The translations under genes were made by a program, and so were the position numbers. 15,527 nucleotides of DNA, taken from assembly GCA_021793635.1 (NCBI GenBank), contig JAJYSI010000020.1, positions 1 to 15,527 of the forward strand. The letters run 5' to 3'. Below are positions 15,524 to 15,527 of this stretch, piece by piece. The notes below the pieces were generated by a model that saw nothing but the letters and a program-made list of their open reading frames with translations, was not told where the DNA came from and searched no databases. Position 1 is the first letter of the stretch; each line of letters begins with the position of its first letter. Origin of the DNA: Bacteroidota bacterium. GTDB lineage: Bacteria > Bacteroidota > Ignavibacteria > Ignavibacteriales > Ignavibacteriaceae.

Positions 15524-15527
15524 GTGT

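Noticed and set aside
1..15527. CRISPR array, insertion sequence, prophage or attachment site
   Set aside because: No regularly spaced repeats, transposase, integrase or phage genes were seen. No tRNA fragment duplication was noticed near the serine tRNAs.

Overview
The window is an AT-rich bacterial chromosome segment. Nearly every gene lies on the minus strand. The best guess for the host is a member of the Bacteroidota/Chlorobiota/Ignavibacteriota group, probably Ignavibacteria-like. The clues are Bacteroidetes-type promoters (TTTG, about 19-20 nt, then TAnnTTTG), with a perfect copy in front of a serine tRNA; several genes with weak Shine-Dalgarno sequences and TTG starts; a BamD-type lipoprotein; and a secreted family GH89 glycosidase. 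The phylum call is an inference from these clues, not from a marker gene.

Layout from right to left, following minus-strand transcription. At the right edge is an AlaC-type aminotransferase (14338-15523). Its 5' end appears frame-shifted by two bases inside a GA repeat, and a nested inverted repeat follows its stop. Next comes a HicB/HicA toxin-antitoxin pair (14090-13627), followed on the same strand by an IF-2B-fold protein that lacks the catalytic Cys of the isomerase members (13591-12803). The only plus-strand genes are a small membrane-anchored protein of unknown role (12546-12794) and a tRNA-Ser(GGA). That tRNA is divergent from a minus-strand tRNA-Ser(CGA). Then come a secreted alpha-N-acetylglucosaminidase (GH89) and polyphosphate kinase 1, separated by 15 nt.

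The roughly 400-nt gap 7206-7604 precedes an MgtA-type Mg2+ P-type ATPase. It holds GC-rich patches, a 7-bp inverted repeat and two short upstream reading frames, one of which overlaps the mgtA start. I regard it as the most interesting non-coding stretch. mgtA is followed after 2 nt by a protein with a PTS EIIA-type domain and an unassigned C-terminal half, so the two are probably translated together. No other PTS component is visible.

The left third is an envelope-quality-control and assembly neighbourhood: HtpX zinc metalloprotease, an exported protein of unknown function with a C-terminal membrane anchor, a BamD-like outer-membrane-assembly lipoprotein, a YciA-type acyl-CoA thioesterase coupled to it through TAATG, and an exported FG-GAP/VCBS repeat protein that runs off the left edge. 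No CRISPR array, insertion sequence, rRNA or phage gene was seen.
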